Shown piece by piece: positions 36,227 through 45,440 of a DNA stretch of 64,000 nt (positions are counted from its first letter, which is position 1; each line of letters begins with the position of its first letter). The notes under the pieces are model-generated. The model did not search any database. It was not told the DNA's origin and worked only from the letters and a program-made list of their open reading frames with translations. The DNA lies in the NCBI RefSeq assembly GCF_001404985.1, contig NZ_JRLF01000011.1, forward strand, positions 62,001 to 126,000. Reading direction: 5' to 3'. This stretch comes from Flavobacterium aquidurense. Lineage in GTDB: Bacteria > Bacteroidota > Bacteroidia > Flavobacteriales > Flavobacteriaceae. Position numbers and translations under genes: made by a program.

Positions 36227-38973
36227 ATTTTACATTCTATTGTATATTTTCCTGATCCTAATATTAAATTTTGTGTTATTTTTCCATTCACTTTTATTTC
36301 TGAATCTTTAGCAATTGGTAATTTTATTGTTGCTGATGTATTCGCGGGAATTTCTACTTTTAAGATTAATTTTCCATCTTTCTTTTCCCATTCAGAAACG
36401 ATTTTTCCGTAAATAGATTGATACGTTGCTTTTACAAAAGTCATATCGCCCACAATTTCCGGCTGAATATAAAAATGCCTGAATCCCGGATTTTGATCGT
36501 CAGGGACAATTCCGGCTAAACTTTGGTAAAACCATTCTTCAATTTGTCCCATCATAAAATGATTCCATGAGTTTCCTTTTCTGGGATCCCATTGTTCCGT
36601 TAAAGTCGTCAGGCCAAATTTTATCTGAAAACCATAACCCGGAGCATCATAATGGTTGTTCATTTTATACATCATTTCGTTTTCGCCATTTCGCGCCAAT
36701 GCCTGAAATAAATAACGATTCCCTACATCGCCTGTGCTTAATCTGTCTCCTTTTGCTTTTATATCTTTCAGTAAATTATCCATAACCGCAGCTTTATATT
36801 GCGGTTCTACAATATCCATAAAAACCGGAACAGCATTACTAAACTGACTGCCAGTACCATATTGTTTGGTTTCCGAATTAAAAAATTCCTTATTAAAAGC
36901 ATTTTTTATATCTGAAGTCAGGGTTTCATATTTAGAGATATCAGCTGTTTTGTTCAACAACTTTGCTGCTTTTGCTACCAAATTCGCTCCATAAAAATAA
37001 TGAGAAGTTGCTGAAAGTGCAATTGGACTATTTTTAGAATATCCCGCTGCATGTGTTCCATAATCATACCAATCGCCCAATCCGTGTGAAACGATATGAT
37101 TTGTTGCTTTTGTGCCTAAATAATCCACATATTTTTTCATCACCGGATAATATTTTTCGATTAATGAAGCATCTCCATAATATTCATAATACATCCATGG
37201 CAAAATAACGCCCGTTACGCCCCATTCAGGAGAATCTGTAAAATCACCGCCAAAAACCACATACTCAGGAACTATTGTAGGAATCAGACCATTTTCTCTT
37301 TGCGAATCAGAGATATTTTGCATTACTGCAGGAATAAAACTTTCCAAATTATAATTGAACATTAATCCGGGACCGTTTAGATGAATTTCTTCTAACCAGC
37401 CTAATTTTTCACGTTGTGGACAATCGGTAAAAACACTCTGAAAATTACTTTTTATAGCGTTGTTAATCAGTTCGTGTGTTCTGTTGAAAATTTCATTAGA
37501 AGATGTAAAAGTTCCTGCTTCTCCTGCAGAATTATAAATGAAATTAGATTTTAAATCTACCAATGTTGGCAGGTTTTCGTCTTTCGTTTCTTTATAATTA
37601 ATATTCTCGATCTGAACATATTGAAAACCATAATAACTAAATTTTGGCTGCCATTCTTCTACACCTTCTCCTTTTAAGGTATAATCATAATAATACGGTT
37701 TTCCGGATCTTCCCTGACCAATGGTTCCGTCATCATTTAAACCTTCGCCAACCCAAACCCGAACAGTCTGGCCTTTCTTTCCTTTTACTTTTATGGTGGT
37801 AAATCCCGAAAGATTTTGCCCCATATTAAAAACATAAAAATGAGGTTTAAGTTCTTTTGCAGAAGCAACATTATATTGTTTCTGAATTGTAATTGGTGGC
37901 GCAGTCTGAGCTTTCAGAGTTCCTTTTGGCGCTTCCTGAATAACAATCTTCGGCCAAGCCGAATCATTAAAGCCAGGTTTGTTCCACCCTTTTTGTTCTA
38001 AATTGGCATTATAATCTTCTCCGCCAAAAATGCTGTTATATATAATAGGACTTTTAGTGTATTTCCAGGTTTCATCAGATTTTATAATCTCCTCAGAACC
38101 GTCTTTATAAACGACTTTCATCTTAAAAAATAAAGTTGGCGGACCAAAACTTACGTAGAATTTTGAATAGCGTTCTGCAAGTGTATTATACATACCGTTT
38201 CCTAAAAGTACGCCAATTACATTTTCACCTTTTTGTAATTCCTTACCGTTTAGTTCGTAGGTATTATAATTAACTGTTTTATCATAATCTGTCCATAGAG
38301 GCGCAAATTCACTGTTTCCTGTTTTATTGCCGTTAATCGTTAATTCATAATGTCCTAATCCTGAAATATAAACTACGGCTTCCTTGATTTCTTTTGTAAT
38401 TGTAAAAGGTTTTCGAAGCATAATACTTCTTCGGGACAATGAATCTGACGCATTAATTAAGGCTTCTTTTTTCTCTTTTTTGAAAGTTGCTGTATGGTAA
38501 TTTCTTCCTTCAGGCAAATGGCTATTCGCTTTTGTAATCGCTCCAATCCAGATTGGGTTTAAAGCAGATTCTAAAGGTGCAATTCTAAAAAAAGCCACAT
38601 TACTCCACTTAGAAACTTTATTTTTTTGATCCCATATTTTTACTTTCCAGAAGTATTTGGTTTCTGTTTTTAGTGGGCTTCCGCCGAAAATAATTTGTAG
38701 ATTTTTATCAGACTTTACTTTTTTACTATCCCAGATATCCGCTTCGTTTTTCTTTAGTTTTTCTTCAGATGATGCTATTAAAATTTGATATGCGGTTTGG
38801 GAAATGTTATTTTCTTTAGAAATTAACTGCCAGCTTAATCTGGGTTGATTCTGAACAACTGCCAACGGATTTTTGGTCATTTCTGTCGTTAAATGCGTAG
38901 CAGAAATTTGTCCATTCGAAATGAAAGTTGCCAGAAGACAGATTAGGAATAATATGTTTTTTAAATTTTTCAT
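36223..38973 (-). CDS. GH78 alpha-L-rhamnosidase (second of two)
   Basis: The product is 916 residues from the ATG at 38973, which begins the signal peptide MKNLKNILFLICLLATF. The frame is open 81 bases further upstream, but those codons lie in a dispersed repeat and do not look like protein. The GH78 layout is complete, with TDCPQREKLGWLEEIHLNGP near residue 516 carrying the acid and TTLTEQWDPRKGNSWNHF near 791 carrying the base. The last codons run into the right arm of the repeat at 35951-36226. It presumably complements the other GH78 on rhamnogalacturonan fragments. The motif GWLEE instead of GWLGD hints at a different subgroup. Confidence 0.9.
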   Translation of the reverse strand: MKNLKNILFLICLLATFISNGQISATHLTTEMTKNPLAVVQNQPRLSWQLISKENNISQTAYQILIASSEEKLKKNEADIWDSKKVKSDKNLQIIFGGSPLKTETKYFWKVKIWDQKNKVSKWSNVAFFRIAPLESALNPIWIGAITKANSHLPEGRNYHTATFKKEKKEALINASDSLSRRSIMLRKPFTITKEIKEAVVYISGLGHYELTINGNKTGNSEFAPLWTDYDKTVNYNTYELNGKELQKGENVIGVLLGNGMYNTLAERYSKFYVSFGPPTLFFKMKVVYKDGSEEIIKSDETWKYTKSPIIYNSIFGGEDYNANLEQKGWNKPGFNDSAWPKIVIQEAPKGTLKAQTAPPITIQKQYNVASAKELKPHFYVFNMGQNLSGFTTIKVKGKKGQTVRVWVGEGLNDDGTIGQGRSGKPYYYDYTLKGEGVEEWQPKFSYYGFQYVQIENINYKETKDENLPTLVDLKSNFIYNSAGEAGTFTSSNEIFNRTHELINNAIKSNFQSVFTDCPQREKLGWLEEIHLNGPGLMFNYNLESFIPAVMQNISDSQRENGLIPTIVPEYVVFGGDFTDSPEWGVTGVILPWMYYEYYGDASLIEKYYPVMKKYVDYLGTKATNHIVSHGLGDWYDYGTHAAGYSKNSPIALSATSHYFYGANLVAKAAKLLNKTADISKYETLTSDIKNAFNKEFFNSETKQYGTGSQFSNAVPVFMDIVEPQYKAAVMDNLLKDIKAKGDRLSTGDVGNRYLFQALARNGENEMMYKMNNHYDAPGYGFQIKFGLTTLTEQWDPRKGNSWNHFMMGQIEEWFYQSLAGIVPDDQNPGFRHFYIQPEIVGDMTFVKATYQSIYGKIVSEWEKKDGKLILKVEIPANTSATIKLPIAKDSEIKVNGKITQNLILGSGKYTIECKI

Positions 38974-38992
38974 TTCTTTATGTTGAAATTGG

Positions 38993-39130
38993 AACGCGGA
39001 TGACACGGATTTACTTCGTAAAGACGCGGATAAAAACAGATTTTTTTTCTTCACTCTGTTGAATTAAGTATTTAAAAACCCGTGTAAATCTGCGTCTTCG
39101 CTTTAGCGAATCCGCGTCATCTGTGCTCTA
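38993..39130. repeat. Intact CGCGGAT inverted-repeat element
   Basis: aacgcggatgacacggattt at the left and cgaatccgcgtcatctgtgc at the right are inverted arms around a short AT-rich centre. Its left arm supplies the spurious N-terminal extension of the GH78 frame. Confidence 0.75.
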
Positions 39131-39133
39131 TTT

Positions 39134-40999
39134 TTATAGCTTTTTAGTAATCAACGACTGAATATTAAATACCGCTTCCGGGATTAATTTTCCGGTTTGA
39201 GGCAGATCGTCATAATCATCTGTGTCCGGCGCCGTATCCGGATTTGGCGAATATCTTTGTTCGCCTGTACGGAACATAATTCGCTCAAAACCATCTACGG
39301 GAGCATAAAATATCCTGGTTGATTCTTTTTCGTCATTTACTTTTATGGTGTACGAACGTGTTTTAACGTTTAATTTCAATGTTACTTTATATTCTTTTCC
39401 GGCTTCGTATTTTGCAATAGTATTAGAACGGGCGCCAGTCTTTGTTTTTAATTGTCCGTCTGAGTCAAAAGTTAGTCTGACAGCCGGTAATCCTTGTTTA
39501 TTTTGAAATTCAACCTGTAATAAACCGTGATTGTTTTGTTCCGGTTTAACGGTAAAAGTAACTTCCATTTTTTCTGCAAACGGAACAACACGTTCTGCAC
39601 GTGAATAATCAAAATAATCCTGATCCCTTAAAGTCAGCCATTTTTTACCGTCATTTTTCTTTTCTATTTTGGTAGAAGCCCAGGACAAATCATATGTATT
39701 CCATAATTTTAATTCTTGTTCGTCAGGCAGATTATTAAAAATATCATTTACATCTTCACTAACGGTACTTACAACGGGAACAGGAATCGATGCGACCCAA
39801 ATATCTTCTTTGTTTACACTGTAGCTTACCCAAAGTTTTCCATCAGGAGGTATTCCGTCACCTTCTGAAATTCCGCGCACATATTGTGGTCCGGCAGATT
39901 TGTAATTTCCACCATAACGCATTGGACTAATTTCACCGTGAACTAATAGCAAGTCTTTGTAATTCAATCCATCATCACTTGTTGAAATAGCCAAAGGCCA
40001 ACGATATTCTGACGGATTATAAACGGTTGCATATCGGTTATCAGATGTTTTTTGTCCCCAGATTTTTGCGTTACTATTTACAAAACCGGGAGCACGAACC
40101 GGCATATATTGCCATGATTTTCCGCCATCTTTGCTTATCGATGTTAAAGCATGTTTCCATAAACCTACTACGTCTCCGTTTGGTAAATGATAAGAACTTA
40201 ATGCTTTATAGGGCTTTTTAAGCGGAATTAATTCATCATCGCGATCAGCTTCTTCAACCCATTGTTGTAATACCAACGGATCTGAAAGGATTTCTTCGCA
40301 TGCTTTTTTTAATCCTTTGTCTTTTGCCTGCGTATAAAAAGGAAAAACCGACTTTGATTTGTCCCATGTTTTATTGTATCTGATAAAATAAATTTCACCA
40401 AAGCTTCCGTCTTTTTTTATTTCACGAATCACACGCCCAATTCCTTTTCCGTCATTTGGATCGTCTTTTTCATCCATCGCAATTCCGTAATACGCCAAAG
40501 CAAATAATCGTTTGTCTTTTGAAGTATAAAATCCCATTCTTTGGTGCATAATCGCATCCAGATTTTTGGCAACACCTTCTACACCTTCTTTCTTCCATCC
40601 GTCAGGAATGTGATAAATAGGAAAAATTACTTTTGGCATTTTCCATGTCACACCATCTTTTGAAGTCATAATCAATGTTTGACTTGGCGGAATATGTTCT
40701 CCTGCAGGATCACTCAGGTATTGAAGATAAAAAGTATCATTAAAATACGCCATTGTGGGTTGGTGGTTGTATGTCCAGCCAAAACCATCTGCTTTTTCAG
40801 GATGTTCACGACTTGCACGCATAATTTGTGTTGCATGAACACCAACTGCCGGACTTAACTGACCATGATGATAATCGACATTTGAAAGTGTTTTACCAAC
40901 ATAACGCACGGTATCATTCTGTGCGTTTACAGCACTACAAGTCAATAGAATTGCTGTTGTGGTTATGATATTGGTTTTTATGTTTTGTAAAGTAATCAT
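39134..40999 (-). CDS. Sialidase-fold propeller protein with C-terminal jelly roll
   Basis: The product is 621 residues from the ATG at 40999, ahead of the signal peptide (ITTTAILLTCSAVNAQ). A GTG seven codons upstream lies inside a dispersed repeat and is unlikely to be the start. Residues about 30-420 form a propeller with Asp-box-like turns (TSKDGVTW, SKDGGKSW, STSDDGLNY) and invariant-looking stretches HHGQLSPAVGVHATQIMRAS and SSYHLPNGDVVGLWKH. Residues about 430-600 form a concanavalin-like domain. It is not a convincing sialidase. A polysaccharide lyase resembling PL27 (rhamnose-glucuronate lyase) or a rhamnogalacturonan hydrolase are possible; I have only fold and context for this. Confidence 0.7.
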   Translation of the reverse strand: MITLQNIKTNIITTTAILLTCSAVNAQNDTVRYVGKTLSNVDYHHGQLSPAVGVHATQIMRASREHPEKADGFGWTYNHQPTMAYFNDTFYLQYLSDPAGEHIPPSQTLIMTSKDGVTWKMPKVIFPIYHIPDGWKKEGVEGVAKNLDAIMHQRMGFYTSKDKRLFALAYYGIAMDEKDDPNDGKGIGRVIREIKKDGSFGEIYFIRYNKTWDKSKSVFPFYTQAKDKGLKKACEEILSDPLVLQQWVEEADRDDELIPLKKPYKALSSYHLPNGDVVGLWKHALTSISKDGGKSWQYMPVRAPGFVNSNAKIWGQKTSDNRYATVYNPSEYRWPLAISTSDDGLNYKDLLLVHGEISPMRYGGNYKSAGPQYVRGISEGDGIPPDGKLWVSYSVNKEDIWVASIPVPVVSTVSEDVNDIFNNLPDEQELKLWNTYDLSWASTKIEKKNDGKKWLTLRDQDYFDYSRAERVVPFAEKMEVTFTVKPEQNNHGLLQVEFQNKQGLPAVRLTFDSDGQLKTKTGARSNTIAKYEAGKEYKVTLKLNVKTRSYTIKVNDEKESTRIFYAPVDGFERIMFRTGEQRYSPNPDTAPDTDDYDDLPQTGKLIPEAVFNIQSLITKKL

Positions 41000-41017
41000 T
41001 GTTTTTATTTTTTGTTT

Positions 41018-41186
41018 CACGCAGATTTAAAAAGATTTTAGCTGATGGACGCAGATAATTTTAAAAAAACTAATCTCCTTCTATTTGATACAAACTAAAA
41101 TTAAAATGTGTTATATCTGTTTTAATCAATTTAAATCTGCTTGAAAAAAAAATACTCTCGCAGATCTAGCAGATTAGGCAGATTTT
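41018..41186. repeat. CGCAGATTT dispersed repeat (long copy)
   Basis: cacgcagatttaaaaagatt at one end and ctcgcagatctagcagatta at the other bound about 169 bp between the propeller and GH43 genes. Related copies are at 34395, 45366, 51277 and 62396. Confidence 0.7.
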
Positions 41187-42107
41187 TTATTTGTTTCTTT
41201 TTATTAATCCTTTTAAAACCTCTTCTGATATTGTAGTGATCGTTCCGTGTTTGTGTCCTTCCGGAAGACTTATTTTTGAGGAAACATCCTCAAAATGTAC
41301 AAAATCTGATGTGCTTAAAGCTTTGTAATTTTTTGAACCGTAATTGTCATAATACAACAGCCAATTTTTGCCCACTTTTACCACCGTTGGTCCTTCTGAT
41401 AAATATTCTGTCAATGGCTCTGAACTTTTATTGAATGGTCCTAAAGGTGATTTGCCAAAAGCTACTTTTATGTTGCGCATGGGTCTTGTATTATCCTTTA
41501 AAACCAAAACATAATCTTTCTTGCCTTTTTTTACAATCACACAATCTATGACGCTGAAACCCGGTTCATAATATAATTTGGCTTCAGAGAATGTTTTAAA
41601 ATCTTTTGTAGTTACATAATACATTCTGTGATTATTTTTCTCTTCTTCTACTCCTTTTTCAAATCGAAACGGAATTGTTGAAGCCCAGATAATAATGTAT
41701 TCTTTTTTTACATCGTCATAAAAAATTTCCGGGGCCCAAACATTTACAACATCGGGTTCGTTTTTCATAACGGGAATATATTCTTGTTTTGACCAATGCA
41801 TCAAATCTTTAGAACTCGCATATCCAAAACCGTTTCCACCCTTCCAATCTGTTGTCCAAACCATGTGATAGGTATTGTCTTCGCCTTTTGCAATAGAGGG
41901 ATCGCGCATGATTTTGCTAGCGCCAATTTCAGGTTTCAAAAATGATCCTTCAAGCCCTTTCCAGTTATAACCGTCTTCGCTATAGGCCAGATACAAACCT
42001 TCGGTCGCAGGTTCTCTAAACGACGTAAAAAGGTAAATCTCTTTCTTTTTCTGCGAATAATTAATCGCAAAAACAAAAAGTGCTATGATGATGAATATTT
42101 TTTTCAT
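41187..42107 (-). CDS. GH43-type five-bladed propeller glycosidase
   Basis: The 306-residue product has a signal peptide (IIIALFVFAINYSQ) and a single five-bladed propeller of the GH43 clan. Expected acidic residues are visible: the base Asp in KIMRDPSIAKG, the pKa-tuning region WAPEIFYDD and the acid Glu in LSEGPTVVKVG. GH43 members in pectin loci are exo- or endo-acting on arabinan or galactan side chains; this short form without accessory domain is most likely exo-acting in the periplasm. The gap of 65 bases to GH28 suggests co-transcription. Confidence 0.8.
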   Translation of the reverse strand: MKKIFIIIALFVFAINYSQKKKEIYLFTSFREPATEGLYLAYSEDGYNWKGLEGSFLKPEIGASKIMRDPSIAKGEDNTYHMVWTTDWKGGNGFGYASSKDLMHWSKQEYIPVMKNEPDVVNVWAPEIFYDDVKKEYIIIWASTIPFRFEKGVEEEKNNHRMYYVTTKDFKTFSEAKLYYEPGFSVIDCVIVKKGKKDYVLVLKDNTRPMRNIKVAFGKSPLGPFNKSSEPLTEYLSEGPTVVKVGKNWLLYYDNYGSKNYKALSTSDFVHFEDVSSKISLPEGHKHGTITTISEEVLKGLIKRNK

Positions 42108-42172
42108 ATTGAATTCCGTTTAGTCTTTTTGGTCAAAGTTTTAAAGTTTGACAAAGATGTCACATCCGTTTT

Positions 42173-43741
42173 TTATTCTGTAATGGCTTTTTTATCCAGA
42201 TCTTTTCCTTTTTTAACTGTTGTTGTTACGTTGTTAAAAACATTATTTTTCAGAAAAATATTCTTTGTTTCTTTTCCATCGGCTTCGATAAAAATATCAG
42301 TCGCATTAAACGGAAAGTTATTATTAATCATCATATTCGAAACGTTCTCCAACTTAATTACCGGAATTCCTTTTACCGGTGTTGAAGAACCTATATTGTC
42401 TAAAATAATATTTTTAGAATCTGATATTTTAAAAGAAGAACCTATTGAGGCATTTACTTTTACATCATGAAATTCAACATCTGTTGCTGTGTTTACAGTA
42501 AAACCTTCTTTACCATCCATATTGATATTAGAGAAAGTAATGTTTTGAATTGGCATTTCTGTGATTCCCAGAATTTGTCCTGCTTTGTTAACATTCGAAC
42601 CCGTAATATTACTCATATGAATATTTCTGAAAACAGGGGTTTTTTCAGTTACGGGTTCTACTTTGGTGTCTTTATCATAAAAAAGACTCAATACAATTGC
42701 TTCTTCCTTAATGTTTTTCATTACAATATTATCCACACGAATATCTTCTACCACACCGCCACGACCGCGAGCTGCTTTTATACGGATTCCGCGATCTGTT
42801 CCGTCAAAAACACAGTTTGAAATGGTCACTTTTTTGATTCCGCCAGACATTTCACTTCCAATTACAACTCCGCCATGACCGCTTAACATTGTACAATTGG
42901 TAATTGTGACATTCTCTGTTGGTCTTGCATATTTACGACCGTCTTCATCTCTGCCGGATTTGATTGTAATACAATCATCGCCAACACTAATATGACAATT
43001 AGAAATGTGAACATTTTTACATGACGAAGGATTAATTCCGTCTGTGTTTGGTGAATGCGGATTAAAAATTGTGATTCCTGTTATAGTAACATTATCACAA
43101 AACTCAGGATTAATGGTCCAGAATGGAGAGTTTTGAAAAGTAACACCTTCGATCAAAATATTTTTACAACCATATGCCTGAAAAAAAGAAGGTCTGAAAA
43201 ACTTTTTATCAATCGTTCTTTTATAATAATCAGAATATATGATTCCCTGATTTTGTTCGTCCCACATTTTTTGATATTTCGTTAGCGGAATTGGTCCTTT
43301 TGCGGTTTCGATTCGGTATACTTCATTCCACCATGCTTTTCCTTGTCCGTCGATTACACCTCTTCCTTTTATGGTAATATTCTCAGCATCTTTTGCATAA
43401 AATAATGGTGAAAAAGATTTCATTACCAATCCTTCATAACGCATTTCTACATAAGGCAAATAATCATCAAAGTTGTCTGAAAATTTTAATAATGCCCCTG
43501 AATCTAAATGAATCGTAATGTTGCTTTTTAGTTTTAAAGCTCCTGTTAGATATTCTCCGGCAGGAAAAAAAATCGTTCCTCCACCATTTTTAGAAGCTTT
43601 TTCTATCGCATTCTGGATAGCTTCGGTACATTTTATTCCTTTGTTATTTCCTCCTTCGTTTAAGATATTCAGCCAGCCATCATTTGCGAAAGCGGTGTTG
43701 AATCCTGTTATGAAACAGAGTATGATTATGATGTTTTTCAT
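42173..43741 (-). CDS. GH28 polygalacturonase-type hydrolase
   Basis: The 522-residue product has a signal peptide (IILCFITGFNTAFAND) and a right-handed beta-helix. The four GH28 signature segments are NTDGINPS near residue 230, GDDCITIKSG near 252, GHGGVVIGSE near 287 and RGIRIKAARGRGG near 319, so all catalytic residues are present. It hydrolyses alpha-1,4-linked galacturonic acid in homogalacturonan, or the alternating rhamnogalacturonan backbone, in exo or endo mode. It sits between the GH140-like and GH43 genes. Confidence 0.95.
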   Translation of the reverse strand: MKNIIIILCFITGFNTAFANDGWLNILNEGGNNKGIKCTEAIQNAIEKASKNGGGTIFFPAGEYLTGALKLKSNITIHLDSGALLKFSDNFDDYLPYVEMRYEGLVMKSFSPLFYAKDAENITIKGRGVIDGQGKAWWNEVYRIETAKGPIPLTKYQKMWDEQNQGIIYSDYYKRTIDKKFFRPSFFQAYGCKNILIEGVTFQNSPFWTINPEFCDNVTITGITIFNPHSPNTDGINPSSCKNVHISNCHISVGDDCITIKSGRDEDGRKYARPTENVTITNCTMLSGHGGVVIGSEMSGGIKKVTISNCVFDGTDRGIRIKAARGRGGVVEDIRVDNIVMKNIKEEAIVLSLFYDKDTKVEPVTEKTPVFRNIHMSNITGSNVNKAGQILGITEMPIQNITFSNINMDGKEGFTVNTATDVEFHDVKVNASIGSSFKISDSKNIILDNIGSSTPVKGIPVIKLENVSNMMINNNFPFNATDIFIEADGKETKNIFLKNNVFNNVTTTVKKGKDLDKKAITE

Positions 43742-43758
43742 TGTTGTTGTTTTTTATT

Positions 43759-43860
43759 TTGTCATCCTGACGGAGGAAGGATCACACTAGAAACTCGACA
43801 AAGATTGGCGATTCAGTTTGCGGAGTTTCTAGTGCGATTCCTCGTTCCTCGGAATGACAA
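43759..43860. repeat. Dispersed palindromic element (GAGGAAC family)
   Basis: TTGTCATCCTGACGGAGGAA at the left and CTCGTTCCTCGGAATGACAA at the right bound 102 bp. The centre contains cgacaaagattggcgatt. It separates the GH28 and GH140-like genes. Confidence 0.85.
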
Positions 43861-43913
43861 GATTGCGATTAGACCTTATAGTTTTAAAAACCTGTAAGTT
43901 CTTTCGTTGTTTA

Positions 43914-45308
43914 TTACTTCGACCTTAAAATTAAAACCCAGTCATTTCCATCTTTTTTATCTCCTGATGGCTGAAATTCTTTAGTACCTTTATTTTCAAT
44001 TATTCCAATTTTTGTCTCTTTTCCGTTTCTTGGATTGTACCAGCTTGCGGTTACATTGTCACCGGAAATTTTTGCCATGTTTACAGCAATTTTTCTACCA
44101 GTATAGGTGTAAATTAGTGCATAATTATTGGCTCTTGTAGCGATTAGATAATCGTATTTTTCTCCTTGATTGGCAATTAAAGATTGATCCGGAACTCTCT
44201 CTAAATAAGGAAAATCCAACAATAGTTTTTTAATATACACCATTTGTTTTGCTCCTGATGCATTAATTGCATTTGTCCATAATTCTTTATTTCCGTAAGC
44301 CGGTTTATCGCCTTTTCTAAACATTTGCATTACGGCATTATGTCCGTAAGTATATCCTGCTGCTCCTGCAAAAACAGACCAATATCCGTAACGTCTTACA
44401 TCGTTATCTGTCCATTTTGGTTGTAAAGTATCGTGTAAGCCATGCGGGATTCCTTCGTATGATGGCTCTCCGTCAAGTGTTGGTTTTGTAGGTTTTAAAG
44501 TTAAATCTCTCTGAACAAATTTGTAATTGTCTTCTTTAAACGAATTTTTTAAAGTATCCTGATCGTATCTTCTGTGACCGGACTGAAACATATTAAAATC
44601 AAGCCACGCTGCATTGTGATAATTCTCAGAGGAATCTGTTCTTCCAAAAGGATGAAATGTTACTAATTGATCCGGATTATTTGTTTTTAAGGTACTTCCT
44701 ATAGCATTCCAGATGTCCATGAATTCGTTTCCATGTGTATCTCCTCCGTTCAGCCAGATAATATTAGTTCTGTTTTTATATCGATTTGCTAAAAACTTAG
44801 CATATTCTGTTGCTTGTTCTTTACTTACTTTATTGCCTTTTGAAACGTTTGTTCCCCAAACCGGAACCATTGCAACGTAGATTCCGTTTTTCTGTGCCAC
44901 ATCTAAAGTATAATCTACGTGGTCCCAATAATCATATTCTTGCGGATTCTTAAAATTATTTCCTGCTGTAATCAATGGTTTAGAAACATCTTCACTAATC
45001 AAGGCCATATCACCATAAACATTGGTCACATTCAAGGTATGTAAAACCATAACCTGAACGACGTTGAATCCTTTATCTTTTCTGTCTTTAAAATATTTAT
45101 CTACGCCAGCTCTGTCTAATTTTCCAAATGTCAGCCAGCCTGTATCTCCTAACCAAAAAAATGGCTTTTCATCTCCGGTTACGAAATAATGCTGGTTTTT
45201 TGAAACTTTAAGCTGAGGCAGGTTTTTAGATTGTGAATATCCAATTTGTGCTAATAATAGCAAAAGGCTTATAAAAAATACATTGTAATATTTTGGCTTA
45301 TGAATCAT
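43914..45308 (-). CDS. GH140-like (DUF4038) apiosidase-type hydrolase
   Basis: The 464-residue product has a signal peptide (LLLLLAQIGYSQS), a TIM-barrel DUF4038 domain (PFFWLGDTGWLTFGKLDRAG) and a C-terminal beta domain of the collagen-binding-like type (IAVNMAKISGDNVTASWYNP). Likely catalytic residues are the Asp in WLNGGDTHG near 187 and the Glu in LDGEPSYEG near 280. The characterised GH140 enzyme cleaves the apiose linkage of rhamnogalacturonan II side chains, so this locus may reach RG-II or apiogalacturonan. Members of the DUF4038 superfamily with other specificities are also known, so apiosidase is a probable rather than certain call. Confidence 0.82.
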   Translation of the reverse strand: MIHKPKYYNVFFISLLLLLAQIGYSQSKNLPQLKVSKNQHYFVTGDEKPFFWLGDTGWLTFGKLDRAGVDKYFKDRKDKGFNVVQVMVLHTLNVTNVYGDMALISEDVSKPLITAGNNFKNPQEYDYWDHVDYTLDVAQKNGIYVAMVPVWGTNVSKGNKVSKEQATEYAKFLANRYKNRTNIIWLNGGDTHGNEFMDIWNAIGSTLKTNNPDQLVTFHPFGRTDSSENYHNAAWLDFNMFQSGHRRYDQDTLKNSFKEDNYKFVQRDLTLKPTKPTLDGEPSYEGIPHGLHDTLQPKWTDNDVRRYGYWSVFAGAAGYTYGHNAVMQMFRKGDKPAYGNKELWTNAINASGAKQMVYIKKLLLDFPYLERVPDQSLIANQGEKYDYLIATRANNYALIYTYTGRKIAVNMAKISGDNVTASWYNPRNGKETKIGIIENKGTKEFQPSGDKKDGNDWVLILRSK

Positions 45309-45365
45309 TTTATTATTATTTGAATTATGTTTTTATGGGCCACGGGTTTAACGGGTTATTTTTTC

Positions 45366-45440
45366 TCTCGCAGATCTTGCAGATTGAGCAGATTTAATTT
45401 TTCATCTGTTCAAATCTGTTTAATTTGTGTCATCTGCGGG
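45366..45440. repeat. CGCAGATTT dispersed repeat
   Basis: ctcgcagatcttgcagattg at 45366 and tttgtgtcatctgcgggct at the other end form a compact inverted copy between the GH140-like gene and the DUF6298 gene. Confidence 0.65.
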
